Shown here: one piece after another, positions 8,525 to 17,053 of the stretch | Numbering within the stretch: the first letter of the stretch is position 1 | How the letters are laid out: each line of letters starts with the position of its first letter | DNA from: an uncultured Bacilli bacterium | GTDB lineage: Bacteria; Bacillota_I; Bacilli_A; RF39; UBA660 | Assembly: GCA_944332505.1 (NCBI GenBank) | Contig: CALVKC010000002.1 | Coordinates: 144,276-208,275, forward strand | Direction: 5' to 3' | Length of the DNA stretch: 64,000 nucleotides | Position numbers and translations under genes: made by a program | The notes under the pieces: generated by a model | What the model saw: only the letters and a program-made list of their open reading frames with translations | What the model was told of the DNA's origin: nothing | Database searches by the model: none

Positions 8525-8571
8525 TTATAATAAAATAGGTGATACTTATTATATAATATATCACCTATTTT
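8525..8571 (-). terminator. Hairpin terminator of the 8589-10253 gene
   Basis: Perfect 13-bp inverted repeat, arms 8532-8544 and 8559-8571 (AAAATAGGTGATA), with the last arm ending in TTTT followed by ATTAT. It insulates the upstream genes from the folD promoter immediately after it. The arm sequence resembles the AGGTGATA promoter box. Confidence 0.6.
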
Positions 8572-8588
8572 AAACTTAAATATTCAAT

Positions 8589-10253
8589 TTACATATCTTC
8601 ATCATCTATACCATTTATCTTATCTTGACGTACCTGATTATTTGCCACAATATCATCTAACCACCTAGCACCAACTTGCATTTTATAAAATGGTAAATTA
8701 CCTAATTGTGACCAATTATCTAAATCAATAGCAACAAATTTTAAACTATCAGGGTAAGCATTTTTTTCAGTTAGACCATACATTCTATTCATTGTACGAC
8801 CATCAAATACATAAAAATGTACTGGTAGTATAATATTTGTATTTTGTTTTAAATCTTCCACAATAGCTTTTAAATTTTCTGGGTCTGTACTCATACCTGT
8901 CCAAGTAAATGCACTATTATTAGCTAATTCTTTTATCTTATCTTCAAATACTAACTCTAATGTATAATCATCTTCATCAGTTTCTTTTTGAACTGTGTCA
9001 TTGTCTTCTTCTGGGTCTTTCTTTTCAGTTAAACTTATATATTTACCAGTTTTCAATAAACTTTGTATATAATCATCAAATGAAACATTATTATCTTTAT
9101 TAGAATTATACATATCTTGTAATTCTTTATATGTATATGACTTATTAGTTTCTCTATCTTTTATCAAAGCTTGATTAATTCTAGTTTCAGTTAATTTATT
9201 ACCAGAAGCTAATTCTTTTGAGGCAGCTAATGGTTCTCGTCTTTGTCTAGCACCTCTTACTCTTGTTGGTCTTTCTTGTGGTTCTGTTACTGGTTCACTT
9301 TCTTCTTCACTTGGTTCAGTATTAACTTCATTATTAGTTTGTTCAGTATCATTCCCTAATTCATCTACATTTTGAACTTCTGGAAAATTAGGAGTTTCAG
9401 TAGAGTTATTATCAACTAAACCATTATCTTCTGCAACCTCTTCTTCTGCTTGTAATTTTCCAACCATAACAAATGCTTCTGGTGTTTCATAACATATAGG
9501 ACAGGCTGTACCTGGTTCTAATATATGGTCTTCTACAAATGAACCACCACAAATTGGACATAATTGCAAATATTCTCCTAAATAAGTTGGGTCTAATGGT
9601 ATATCTCCTTCCGGTGTTTCTTCTACAATTTCCTCTGCACGCTCAATAACTTCATTATATTCATCTGTTGTAATTTCAGGGTCTGTAACAACTAATACGT
9701 CATCTACTAAACCTTCAACGTCATTAATTTCTGTATCATCTTTTAGGCCATCATATAATGCTTTAATTGTAGCTTCTTGCAAATTCATTTTACTCTCCTT
9801 TGAACTTTCACATTTTTTTAATTTTTTATTTTCATCTAAACCATTTAGGTAGTTTTTCAACTTATCAAAAAAATCTTTACTAACATAATCTTCTAGGCCA
9901 CTTACTACTCCATTAAGTAACATATCTAATGTGTACTTTGAACAATAAAATGTTTCATTTTCATAGTCACTACCATAACCACAAACTGGACAACTTTCAA
10001 CCTCAGTATTATAAGTTACAGTTTTTTGTTCAGGTGTTTCTCTATTATAATCCCAATAGTCCTCTGTACCAGTCATTTCTACTTCATCTCTCACAATATC
10101 TTCTTCTGAAAATACAGAATTACAATGGTCACATACAACTAAATCATCTATGTCTAAATCATATTTACAATTAATTAGGTCATCAAAGTTTTCACTAGTT
10201 AGATAATCTATTCGTATATTTTTCATTTTATCAAATTTATTTTCTTTTTCCAT
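8589..10253 (-). CDS. Acidic multi-zinc-ribbon protein of unknown function
   Basis: 554 residues. Three paired cysteine motifs occur: CDHC near residue 40, CPVCGYG near 88 and CPICGG...CPICYE near 232-255, giving two zinc ribbons. Residues about 260-330 are a long Glu/Asn/Thr linker ending in the basic run RVRGARQRREP. The C-terminal 200 residues form a folded domain with aromatic motifs (FTWTGMSTDPENL, LPVHFYVFDGRTMNRMYG). No family recognised. It follows another acidic protein (10267-11352) and may belong to a late or virion-associated set, which is an inference from the promoter motif shared by these genes. Confidence 0.75.
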   Translation of the reverse strand: MEKENKFDKMKNIRIDYLTSENFDDLINCKYDLDIDDLVVCDHCNSVFSEEDIVRDEVEMTGTEDYWDYNRETPEQKTVTYNTEVESCPVCGYGSDYENETFYCSKYTLDMLLNGVVSGLEDYVSKDFFDKLKNYLNGLDENKKLKKCESSKESKMNLQEATIKALYDGLKDDTEINDVEGLVDDVLVVTDPEITTDEYNEVIERAEEIVEETPEGDIPLDPTYLGEYLQLCPICGGSFVEDHILEPGTACPICYETPEAFVMVGKLQAEEEVAEDNGLVDNNSTETPNFPEVQNVDELGNDTEQTNNEVNTEPSEEESEPVTEPQERPTRVRGARQRREPLAASKELASGNKLTETRINQALIKDRETNKSYTYKELQDMYNSNKDNNVSFDDYIQSLLKTGKYISLTEKKDPEEDNDTVQKETDEDDYTLELVFEDKIKELANNSAFTWTGMSTDPENLKAIVEDLKQNTNIILPVHFYVFDGRTMNRMYGLTEKNAYPDSLKFVAIDLDNWSQLGNLPFYKMQVGARWLDDIVANNQVRQDKINGIDDEDM

Positions 10254-10266
10254 TTTACAACACCCC

Positions 10267-11352
10267 CTATAATGTACTTATTTGTTCTTTAATATCTGTT
10301 AATATCTGTAAATTATCATCATTTATCTCAAAATTACCACTTGAAAATGCACGTAATGGTTGATTTGTATCAGTAATAGTTATAACCACTTGACCACCTT
10401 GTTGACCTAATAAAATTGTATTTGTACTTTCACCATTATCAAATGCAACTTGTACGTCATAACCTTTATCACTTAGTGCATTAAATAGTTCAGAAGTTCT
10501 CATTACAATTTGTCCAGCTTTGCTATCACTATCAAAGTCATCAGCTTGAAACATTTGACTTATTAAATTAGCACTTTTATTATTTTCTTCTTTTAATCTT
10601 CTTTTATAATCCTCATTTAATTTAGTTTCGTTTATTTCACCAACATTTTCAGTTTTTACTTCTTCTTTTTTCTCATCAATATATGTATAATACTCTAAAC
10701 ACCTAGCAATATCTTCTGCGGTACTTTCATTTGCTCTTGAACTAACATAATAACATACATAAAAGTCATCACCAGTTTCATCAAAACCGTGTTGTGTTAG
10801 TTTAGATAAATTAGTGTTATTACTCTCAAAATACAATTCATCTACATTATCTTGACTTGTAGAAATTTCTATTATTTTTTCATCTTTTACAAAATGATTA
10901 TTTTCAAATGTCCAACCTCTTTTTTCTAAAACTGTTCCCAACATATTTAAAAAGTCCATAGTTTGTGCATATATGTCAAAACTTTCACTATCATCACCTA
11001 GACTATACCCTTCATTTTTTAAAACTTTGCTCTTATATGCTTCTATACCATCTACAACTGGTTTATCTTTAAACTTTGTTACTAATGAACTACTGTATGC
11101 AATTCTATAATCTGCTAGTGCTTCTTGTACCCAAATATCAATAGCGTCCTCAATACCAACCGCACCATCTCCAATATATGAATTAACTTCCTTAACAATT
11201 TCTTTTACAGCACTTTCTACTGGTTCCCCATATTCATCTAATTTATAATAATGTGATGGATTTCCCCAAGTAGGGTCAGTTTTTTGTGTAAACCATAAAT
11301 CCTCATCTTTTAATTTACAAATAACTAAACTAATAATTTCATTACTTTCCAT
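10267..11352 (-). CDS. Acidic protein of unknown function
   Basis: 361 residues, acidic, no recognised motif. An N-terminal folded region (residues 1-220) is followed by a charged linker and a C-terminal part rich in Gly/Gln (ILLGQQGGQVVITITDTNQPL) that looks beta-stranded. It starts after an AAGGAGG ribosome site with a GTAAAATATTA motif just upstream. First gene of a two-gene unit with 8589-10253. Confidence 0.7.
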   Translation of the reverse strand: MESNEIISLVICKLKDEDLWFTQKTDPTWGNPSHYYKLDEYGEPVESAVKEIVKEVNSYIGDGAVGIEDAIDIWVQEALADYRIAYSSSLVTKFKDKPVVDGIEAYKSKVLKNEGYSLGDDSESFDIYAQTMDFLNMLGTVLEKRGWTFENNHFVKDEKIIEISTSQDNVDELYFESNNTNLSKLTQHGFDETGDDFYVCYYVSSRANESTAEDIARCLEYYTYIDEKKEEVKTENVGEINETKLNEDYKRRLKEENNKSANLISQMFQADDFDSDSKAGQIVMRTSELFNALSDKGYDVQVAFDNGESTNTILLGQQGGQVVITITDTNQPLRAFSSGNFEINDDNLQILTDIKEQISTL

Positions 11353-11370
11353 TATTATTCCTCCTTACTA

Positions 11371-11385
11371 CTAATATTTTACTTA
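11371..11385 (-). promoter_or_regulatory. GTAAAATATTA motif immediately before a gene
   Basis: Minus strand TATTAAGTAAAATATTAGTAG (first 15 bases given by the coordinates), ending about 10 bases before the AAGGAGG ribosome site of the 11352 gene. Shares TATTAAGTAAAATATTA exactly with the copy at 11471. Candidate phage-specific promoter. Confidence 0.4.
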
Positions 11386-11424
11386 ATAAATAAAGGTACA
11401 ACAACAATTAAATGTTATTGCACC
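11385..11424 (-). terminator. Hairpin terminator
   Basis: Stem from GGTGCAA (11424 side) to TTGTACC (11395 side) with inner CAATAAC/GTTGTTG-like pairing, then TTTATTTATT on the minus strand. It separates the 11515-11805 gene from the 10267-11352 gene. Confidence 0.5.
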
Positions 11425-11470
11425 TCAAAGGTATATGATAGAATTTATAAATAGATATAAAATCTATTCT

Positions 11471-11488
11471 ATAATATTTTACTTAATA
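11471..11488 (-). promoter_or_regulatory. GTAAAATATTAT motif, second copy in this gap
   Basis: Minus strand TATTAAGTAAAATATTAT, about 120 bases upstream of the 11352 start and before the terminator hairpin. Identical over 17 bases to the copy at 11371. Confidence 0.35.
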
Positions 11489-11514
11489 TAAAGTACAATA
11501 TCATAATTATTGTT

Positions 11515-11805
11515 TTATCTATTTAACCTAGTTACCCAAGTATATAACCAATTAGATAATGAACCTGTTACAGTTTTTGGGTATTGCTTTAACATTATGT
11601 TAGTTTTAACTGCAAATTCCATATTCCAGAAATTATAACCAATACAATAAGTTTGGTCTTTACAAAAAGCAACTTTAATAAATTCACCTTTTCTACCGAA
11701 ATTTATTAATACATAATCGTTACTATTTCTAGCACTTTTTACTTTTTGTTCTAAATCACTTAAACTTAATTTTTCCTTTGGTTTCAAATTTATAATGCTT
11801 TTCAT
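11515..11805 (-). CDS. Protein of unknown function
   Basis: 96 residues. Basic, with aromatic segments (YCIGYNFWNMEFAVKTN, SNWLYTWVTRL). No known domain. Two bases after the preceding acidic protein gene, so cotranslated with it. Confidence 0.7.
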   Translation of the reverse strand: MKSIINLKPKEKLSLSDLEQKVKSARNSNDYVLINFGRKGEFIKVAFCKDQTYCIGYNFWNMEFAVKTNIMLKQYPKTVTGSLSNWLYTWVTRLNR

Positions 11806-11807
11806 AC

Positions 11808-12662
11808 CTATTCACCACTTTCTACTTTTGCATTAGTTAATTCAACTATACCATTTTCCATATCAATTATATCAAAACTTATGACATATGTAATATCATC
11901 ATCAGTTATATCAATATTTTGTGTTCTATCTAAATCCATACTACTTAAATCACTTGCCAATAAAAATAATTTATTTGGTTGTCCTAATACATTTTGTAAT
12001 AATTTATTTAATTCTGCTACACTAAATTGTTGTCCAACTCTATCATTTAATGTTTCTAAAATATCATCAGAATTATCAGTACTATTATCAATATCATCAT
12101 CTTCAACATTTTCACTAGTATCTTTTACAATATCACTTTTTATTTTATTATCTTCAATATTAGTATGCTTATCATTATCAATTACAGTTGCTTCTGTTAA
12201 ACTCTCTTGTTTTTGACCATACTCTTTATTAATATACTTAATTAGAGTATCAACTTTATTATTCAATGGCATAAACCTATTATTTCTAAAAAGTTGTCTT
12301 ATATTAGTTGTCATATCTGTATCTAAATTTTTATTTTGTTCCATATCATCTAATACATTTAATAAGTCTTTATCATTTGAAGCATTTTCTAAATCAGGAA
12401 TATAATCCTGAATAGAATTATATGACATTGTATTATCATCTATATCTAAACTTTCATTTAATTCATCTAAATGTATATCTAATAAATCACTTGTTATTAA
12501 AGAATATGCTTCTTCTACACTAACATTATCATCTTCACATTCCTCAATTAATTGTTCTACTGCAACACGCAAATCATCATCTATAATATATGAAGCAGCG
12601 TCATATAAATCCATATAATCTACTGCATTTTCCATTTTAGTTATTATTTCTTCAAAACCCAT
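11808..12662 (-). CDS. Highly acidic protein of unknown function
   Basis: 284 residues, dominated by Asp, Glu, Asn and Ser; the segment about 160-205 is nearly all Asp/Asn/Ser and is likely disordered. Helical ends on both sides. It carries a QESLTEATV segment resembling LQEATIK in the 554-residue protein at 8589-10253. No function recognised; its composition fits a scaffold, inhibitor or DNA-mimic role without proof. Confidence 0.7.
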   Translation of the reverse strand: MGFEEIITKMENAVDYMDLYDAASYIIDDDLRVAVEQLIEECEDDNVSVEEAYSLITSDLLDIHLDELNESLDIDDNTMSYNSIQDYIPDLENASNDKDLLNVLDDMEQNKNLDTDMTTNIRQLFRNNRFMPLNNKVDTLIKYINKEYGQKQESLTEATVIDNDKHTNIEDNKIKSDIVKDTSENVEDDDIDNSTDNSDDILETLNDRVGQQFSVAELNKLLQNVLGQPNKLFLLASDLSSMDLDRTQNIDITDDDITYVISFDIIDMENGIVELTNAKVESGE

Positions 12663-12690
12663 TAATATAACCCCTTTCCATATTCTAATA

Positions 12691-12707
12691 TCTAATAATA
12701 TTTTACA
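12691..12707 (-). promoter_or_regulatory. GTAAAATATTATTAG motif
   Basis: Minus strand TGTAAAATATTATTAGA, 30 bases upstream of the 12662 start and directly after the SNF2 gene. The 15-base TGTAAAATATTATTA matches the copy at 15423-15436 exactly. Confidence 0.4.
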
Positions 12708-12709
12708 TA

Positions 12710-14458
12710 CTAGAATAATTTTGTTAAGTCTGGTGCTTTACCATCATTAAACTCTATTCCCATTTTTCTAAACATTTCTTGTATTTCAGGGGTAATTTTA
12801 CCATCTATTAATGCGTCACTCATTGCACCTTTACCGTGTAATTTTAAATAAATTAGTTCATCATAACTGTCTTTAATTAATAAATCAATTATTTGAACTG
12901 TTTTCTTTTGTCCAATTCTGTGTATTCTATCACAACATTGGTCATAAGTTGCCTTATTCCAAGGAGGTGTTAAAAACACACAAATTTCAGTATTTGTTAA
13001 AGTAAATCCAGCACCAAGTGTAGCTTCTTGTGCAAATATAACACTAAATCCATTTGTATTCTCGTGAGTATCTATTGTTTCTTGTACTTTTGAACCCATA
13101 CCACCACATATAAGTTTTGGTTTATATTCTGCACAATACTTTAATCCTAACTTTAATGCTTCTGTAAATTGACAGAACACTAATACCTTTTGACCATTTA
13201 ATCTGGCTTCCTCTAATATATCATTTAATCTTGAAAATTTAGTACTATAATTACATTTACTTGATAATAGTTCACAAGCAGTAGTTGCCTGACGCATACG
13301 AGTTAATTTTGCAAACATATCAAAAGGTGGTTCAATTTTATCTAATAAACTCATATTTCCATTTCCAGTAACAGCGTCAAATATTATCTGTTCTTCATTA
13401 CTAAATTCTAACCACTCTTGTTTAAACATTTTTGGTGGTAAATCTAATAAATCTTTTGTTCTTCTTAAACTACTTTTATACAATATTTCGTGTAATTCAT
13501 TCATATTTTGATAACCCATTGGTTTGCCCCAATCATCTTTAATTACGAATTTCTGTTCAAATACCCACTTTGTATAGTTAATTAATCCTGTAAATAACAT
13601 TGGTGTATATAAGTCATATGGGTTATTAACTAGTAGTGTTCCTGTCATACCAATTCTATCAGCACTACTATTAAATGCCATTAATCCTTTTCCTTGCTGA
13701 CTTTGTGGATTTTTACATTTATGAATTTCATCTACTACAACCATACCTAAATTTCCTAATTCTATTTGTTTATTAAAATAGTTTACAATTCCAGTACCTG
13801 CTTTTTTATCTTCATCTGAAAGTCGTATTTTTTCAATATTTATAATCCAAAAAAATTCAGGTGGACAACTTTCTATTTGTTGTTTGGTTTCCTCAATAGT
13901 CATATTAACTATTTTCCCTTTTGTATTTAATCTTGTACCCAAAACCACTGCACTTTCATCTTTACAAAATTTATTAACTTCCTTCACCCAATTGAACTTT
14001 AAAGAATTTAATCCACATATAATTAAGCAATGCTTTAAATTTCTATGCTTTTTCTTATATCTAGCTAATGTCAATAATTGTAATGTCTTACCTAAACCTT
14101 GTTCATCTAATAATAAAAAATTATGATGATTTAAACCAAATCTAACACCCTCTAATTGATAATCATACAAATTAAATCCATTAAAATCTAATCCATTTAA
14201 TATATCATCATCTGTAACGAATTTAGCTTTTGGTGGTTCATTTATATATTGTATGTATGTATTAGCATATAACTCTTTTATTTCTTGCCAACAACTAAAT
14301 GGTACTTCCCACTCTTTACTTGATTTTAAATATTTTCTATTCCAAAATTTTTTAATTTTATCAACATTATCTTTAAAATCTGGTCCAACAAATCTTAAAA
14401 ATAAACTATTACTATCTAATGTTAATTGTTCTGCTTTTCCAAATTCAATAATAACCAT
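12710..14458 (-). CDS. SNF2-family DNA translocase with HARP-like N-terminus
   Basis: 582 residues. The N-terminal ~75 residues (NRKYLKSSKEWEVPFSCW) resemble the HARP-like domain of SMARCAL1-type annealing helicases. Then come the SF2 motifs: DEQGLGKT (Walker A), VVDEIHKCKN (DEAH box), GMTGT, VFCQF, and IGQKKTVQIIDLL (motif VI, with DRIHRIGQ). These ATPases move along double-stranded DNA and remodel branched or protein-bound DNA, so a role in replication-fork or recombination support is likely. It starts just after an 18-base-spacer promoter and stands largely alone. Confidence 0.9.
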   Translation of the reverse strand: MVIIEFGKAEQLTLDSNSLFLRFVGPDFKDNVDKIKKFWNRKYLKSSKEWEVPFSCWQEIKELYANTYIQYINEPPKAKFVTDDDILNGLDFNGFNLYDYQLEGVRFGLNHHNFLLLDEQGLGKTLQLLTLARYKKKHRNLKHCLIICGLNSLKFNWVKEVNKFCKDESAVVLGTRLNTKGKIVNMTIEETKQQIESCPPEFFWIINIEKIRLSDEDKKAGTGIVNYFNKQIELGNLGMVVVDEIHKCKNPQSQQGKGLMAFNSSADRIGMTGTLLVNNPYDLYTPMLFTGLINYTKWVFEQKFVIKDDWGKPMGYQNMNELHEILYKSSLRRTKDLLDLPPKMFKQEWLEFSNEEQIIFDAVTGNGNMSLLDKIEPPFDMFAKLTRMRQATTACELLSSKCNYSTKFSRLNDILEEARLNGQKVLVFCQFTEALKLGLKYCAEYKPKLICGGMGSKVQETIDTHENTNGFSVIFAQEATLGAGFTLTNTEICVFLTPPWNKATYDQCCDRIHRIGQKKTVQIIDLLIKDSYDELIYLKLHGKGAMSDALIDGKITPEIQEMFRKMGIEFNDGKAPDLTKLF

Positions 14459-14486
14459 AATAATACTCCTATATTGTTTATAATAT

Positions 14487-14516
14487 AGTATATCACCTTA
14501 TTTTAACTTTTGTAAA
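14487..14516 (-). promoter_or_regulatory. Sigma-A-type promoter, 18-base spacer
   Basis: -35 TTTACA at 14511-14516, spacer of 18 ending in AGGTGA, -10 TATACT at 14487-14492 preceded by TG. It combines the -35 of class I with the AGGTGATA box of class II and drives the SNF2 gene. Confidence 0.7.
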
Positions 14517-14519
14517 TGG

Positions 14520-14771
14520 TTAATCTCTTTCTTTTTCACTTTCTTTCTGTAATTGTTCTAGTTTTACAATTAAATCTTTTAAATCACTAATAATCTTTTT
14601 TACAACAATATCATTATCTTCCATATCAAAATAATTTTTTGATATTTGTACTTGATACATAGGGTATTGTTTTGTAGTATCTATAATTTGTGTAACACCA
14701 TCATCTTGTAATTTAGTCTTATTATACCAAGACTTATTTATACCTATTTGTAATCCATTTATATTTAACAT
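14520..14771 (-). CDS. Small protein of unknown function
   Basis: 83 residues; beta-rich N-terminus and a coiled-coil-like C-terminus (KKIISDLKDLIVKLEQLQKESEKERD). Good AGGTGG ribosome site. No recognised family. Confidence 0.7.
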   Translation of the reverse strand: MLNINGLQIGINKSWYNKTKLQDDGVTQIIDTTKQYPMYQVQISKNYFDMEDNDIVVKKIISDLKDLIVKLEQLQKESEKERD

Positions 14772-14784
14772 ATTTATACCACCT

Positions 14785-14818
14785 CAAAAATATAAGAGTA
14801 TATTAAAATACTCTTATA
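14785..14818 (-). terminator. Intrinsic terminator
   Basis: Perfect 11-bp stem (TATAAGAGTAT, arms 14791-14801 and 14808-14818) with a 6-base loop and a following T5 tract. It ends the 14814-15188 gene and its stop codon lies in the first arm. Confidence 0.75.
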
Positions 14819-15188
14819 TATCTAATCTTAATAATATTACTAATTCTTCATCTGATACTTTAACTGTTATATTATCTGATGACTTAAAACGAGTAGCAAT
14901 AGTATCAAATAATCTTTTATATATTGTTATATCTCTTGTTGAAAAAGACTTTTTATCATTAATCATATTTTGCAGTGAACTTAATAGTGAACTTACATTC
15001 CCTGAAAACTGTTTTATAGGTTCACTGTTATTTTTATAATCATCTAATTCAAATAATTTATTATATACGTCATCAGCATTTTTTGGTTTAGTGCCAAATA
15101 TATCAATCTTTCCAGCGTCTACATTACCAACTTGTGTGACACCACCAGATACTGCTGTACCTTCACCATCTTCTCTTAAATAGTTCAT
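14814..15188 (-). CDS. Protein of unknown function
   Basis: 124 residues. The N-terminus is Gly-rich and probably unfolded (REDGEGTAVSGGVTQVGNVDAG); the rest is helical. No known motif. Its start overlaps the stop of the 15188-15412 gene by one base, so the two are coupled. Confidence 0.7.
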   Translation of the reverse strand: MNYLREDGEGTAVSGGVTQVGNVDAGKIDIFGTKPKNADDVYNKLFELDDYKNNSEPIKQFSGNVSSLLSSLQNMINDKKSFSTRDITIYKRLFDTIATRFKSSDNITVKVSDEELVILLRLDI

Positions 15189-15412
15189 TACTCATTACCC
15201 CCTATAATTTCATCATAATCTACTGTGTCAATATAATTATCTAAACCTTGTGTTATATAAATAAGTGGTTTAGATATTGGTTTGTGGTCTATTAGGTTCT
15301 CTATATCTAAACACTTTTGTTTTAATTTATCATCACCACAACATATAAGTTTTTTATTACGCATATGACCACGCTTATCATAATAATCATAAAAAATTGT
15401 ATAAAAGTTCAT
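15188..15412 (-). CDS. Small protein of unknown function
   Basis: 74 residues from ATG 15412, chosen because AGGTGATATAT lies directly before it; an in-frame GTG at 15421 falls inside that ribosome site. It contains two adjacent cysteines (LICCGDDK) and one more. No family recognised. Confidence 0.65.
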   Translation of the reverse strand: MNFYTIFYDYYDKRGHMRNKKLICCGDDKLKQKCLDIENLIDHKPISKPLIYITQGLDNYIDTVDYDEIIGGNE

Positions 15413-15422
15413 ATATATCACC

Positions 15423-15436
15423 TAATAATATTTTAC
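15423..15436 (-). promoter_or_regulatory. GTAAAATATTATTAG motif overlapping a ribosome binding site
   Basis: Minus strand TTGTAAAATATTATTAGGTGATATATATG: the motif ends where the AGGTGA ribosome site begins. If it is a promoter, the leader would be almost nil. Same 15-base core as at 12691. Confidence 0.35.
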
Positions 15437-15473
15437 AATAAAAAATAAGGTATAAATAACTTATACCTTATTT
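15436..15473 (-). terminator. Intrinsic terminator
   Basis: Perfect 13-bp stem (AAATAAGGTATAA, arms 15443-15455 and 15461-15473), 5-base loop, then TTTATT. It overlaps the end of the 15468-15989 gene. Confidence 0.7.
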
Positions 15474-15989
15474 AATCTTATATTTAATATTTCCTTTAAC
15501 TTGTTTAGTAATCATATATTTTTGATACATTTCTGTATCTGGACCATAATCTTTCTCAAAAGTTGCAGTGTCAAAATCCTTTTTAGAGTATGGTAATGTT
15601 ATAGTTACTTTTACGTCTTTATTTTCAAGATTAGCATTTGGTACTTTAATTGCACTTTCATACAAATAACCCTTTCTTGCTATATCTAAATCTTTTGAAA
15701 TACTATCTAACTTTTCTAATAATTTAATGTATCTTTGCAATTCTTCATTTTCCTTATTTAACATTGCTAACTCTTTTAATTCAGTTTGAACTTTTTTATA
15801 TTTTCTAATTAATTTTGTAAATTTATTAAAATCTGATAATAATTGTTCTTTATCATCATTATTTACTTGTATATCATCTTCATCTATATTAGTATATAAT
15901 TCTTCATTCATTGCAGATTTTAATTGTTCTATTAAATCATCTTTTGACATTTCTTTTAATTCCTTTATATTATTTTCCACAACTATCAC
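15468..15989 (-). CDS. Coiled-coil protein of unknown function
   Basis: 173 residues. Residues 1-110 are strongly helical with heptad-like repeats (LIRKYKKVQTELKELAMLNKENEELQRYIKLLEKL), followed by a beta-rich C-terminal part (VKVTITLPYSKKDFD). No family recognised. First gene after the promoter at 16101-16129, with a 110-base leader containing a TCTAAAA/TTTTAGA hairpin. Confidence 0.7.
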   Translation of the reverse strand: MIVVENNIKELKEMSKDDLIEQLKSAMNEELYTNIDEDDIQVNNDDKEQLLSDFNKFTKLIRKYKKVQTELKELAMLNKENEELQRYIKLLEKLDSISKDLDIARKGYLYESAIKVPNANLENKDVKVTITLPYSKKDFDTATFEKDYGPDTEMYQKYMITKQVKGNIKYKIK

Positions 15990-16100
15990 CTCTCAATACA
16001 ATTTTTATTTCTATATAATTTAGTACTACTCTAAAACCTCAATTTTAGATTTATATACTTTTGCAATTTCTTGCTAGGTCCATAAAATCAACCTAACTTA

Positions 16101-16129
16101 ATTATAGCATAGATTTTAACATTTGTAAA
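16101..16129 (-). promoter_or_regulatory. Sigma-A-type promoter
   Basis: -35 TTTACA at 16124-16129, 17-base spacer AATGTTAAAATCTATGC, perfect -10 TATAAT at 16101-16106. The cleanest member of the class I set, with the conserved TTAAAATCTATG segment. Confidence 0.85.
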
Positions 16130-16137
16130 TAGTTTTT

Positions 16138-16169
16138 ATAAAAAATAGTACACATTTAATGTGTACTAT
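16138..16169 (-). terminator. Intrinsic terminator
   Basis: Near-palindrome ATAGTACACATT (arms 16145-16156 and 16158-16169) followed by T5 AT. It ends the 16174-16782 gene, 16 bases ahead of the next promoter's -35 box. Confidence 0.75.
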
Positions 16170-16173
16170 CTCT

Positions 16174-16782
16174 CTACATATCATCAATATTCAAATCCCT
16201 AAATTTAAAATTTTTATCTTTATCACATATACCAATTTTTATATCTTTTTGTAACACTTTATCATATATATAAAATCGATAACCTTCCCAAATGTGCATT
16301 ACCATACTATGCACATAATATCTATCATCATTAGATAAAATATTTTTTAATTTAGATATATATGTATCTAAACTTTTTCTATCAACATTATCATAATAAC
16401 TAGCAAATTTATCTTCTTGCTTTTTTCTTTTGATATTATTTAGTTCTCTTTTTAAGACACTAATTTCATCTTCTTTATCATTTATTTTCTTTTGTATAAT
16501 TTCTTCATCAGAATATTGTATAGGGTGTGTTTTTCTATAACTACCACCCTTTTGAAATTTGTAAAATTCTTTTAGAAATTCATCTTTATCTTGCATAGTT
16601 TCAATACCATAACCTAAATGACCTTCAATATAACAATATTTAAAGCCTTCATCACTTTCACTATAACAATATAAATCTATTTTATATCTTGTAGGATTTC
16701 CAACTAATTGGTATGTCACAGTATATTGCTTTCCATATTGATTTCCTGCACTATCTTTATCTACTATTATATACTTACTCAT
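16174..16782 (-). CDS. Protein of unknown function
   Basis: 202 residues. N-terminal beta-rich part, central basic coiled-coil (DEEIIQKKINDKEDEISVLKRELNNIKRKKQED) and a C-terminal folded part with WEGYRFYIYD. No known domain. It begins 2 bases after the spoVS-like gene and is in the same operon. Confidence 0.7.
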   Translation of the reverse strand: MSKYIIVDKDSAGNQYGKQYTVTYQLVGNPTRYKIDLYCYSESDEGFKYCYIEGHLGYGIETMQDKDEFLKEFYKFQKGGSYRKTHPIQYSDEEIIQKKINDKEDEISVLKRELNNIKRKKQEDKFASYYDNVDRKSLDTYISKLKNILSNDDRYYVHSMVMHIWEGYRFYIYDKVLQKDIKIGICDKDKNFKFRDLNIDDM

Positions 16783-16783
16783 A

Positions 16784-17053
16784 TTATTTATCAGTCAATA
16801 TTATAAATTTAATTGCAGACCTTTCATCATCACCAAACTTAACAGTTGTAAATGCAGGAATACAACTTAAATTTATTCCAGTTGGTGCAACAAATCCACG
16901 TGCTATTGCTATTGATTTTACTGCCTGATTAACAGCACCAGCCCCAATAGCTTGTAATTCTACCTTTAAACCATCATCTAAACTATGTACTATGGCACTT
17001 GCCACTTTTGATACCTCTGACTTACTAGATACTTTAATTTGCATTAATTCCAT
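16784..17053 (-). CDS. spoVS: SpoVS-like protein (Alba-fold, sporulation-associated)
   Basis: About 89 residues, the size of SpoVS. The central stretch VELQAIGAGAVNQAVKSIAIARGFVAPTG and then CIPAFTTVKF...ERSAIKFI matches the B. subtilis SpoVS consensus almost residue for residue. SpoVS is a small Alba-like protein that affects entry into and progress of sporulation and probably binds nucleic acid. ATG 17053 follows an AAGGA site; an in-frame GTG at 17062 is less likely. A phage copy could block or redirect host sporulation, or compact nucleic acid. Its start lies inside the end of the upstream membrane-protein gene. Confidence 0.92.
   Translation of the reverse strand: MELMQIKVSSKSEVSKVASAIVHSLDDGLKVELQAIGAGAVNQAVKSIAIARGFVAPTGINLSCIPAFTTVKFGDDERSAIKFIILTDK

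Noticed and set aside
15412..15424. AGGTGATATAT as a class II promoter before the 15412 gene
   Set aside because: It lies 6 bases before the ATG and works better as a ribosome binding site; a promoter there would leave no leader.
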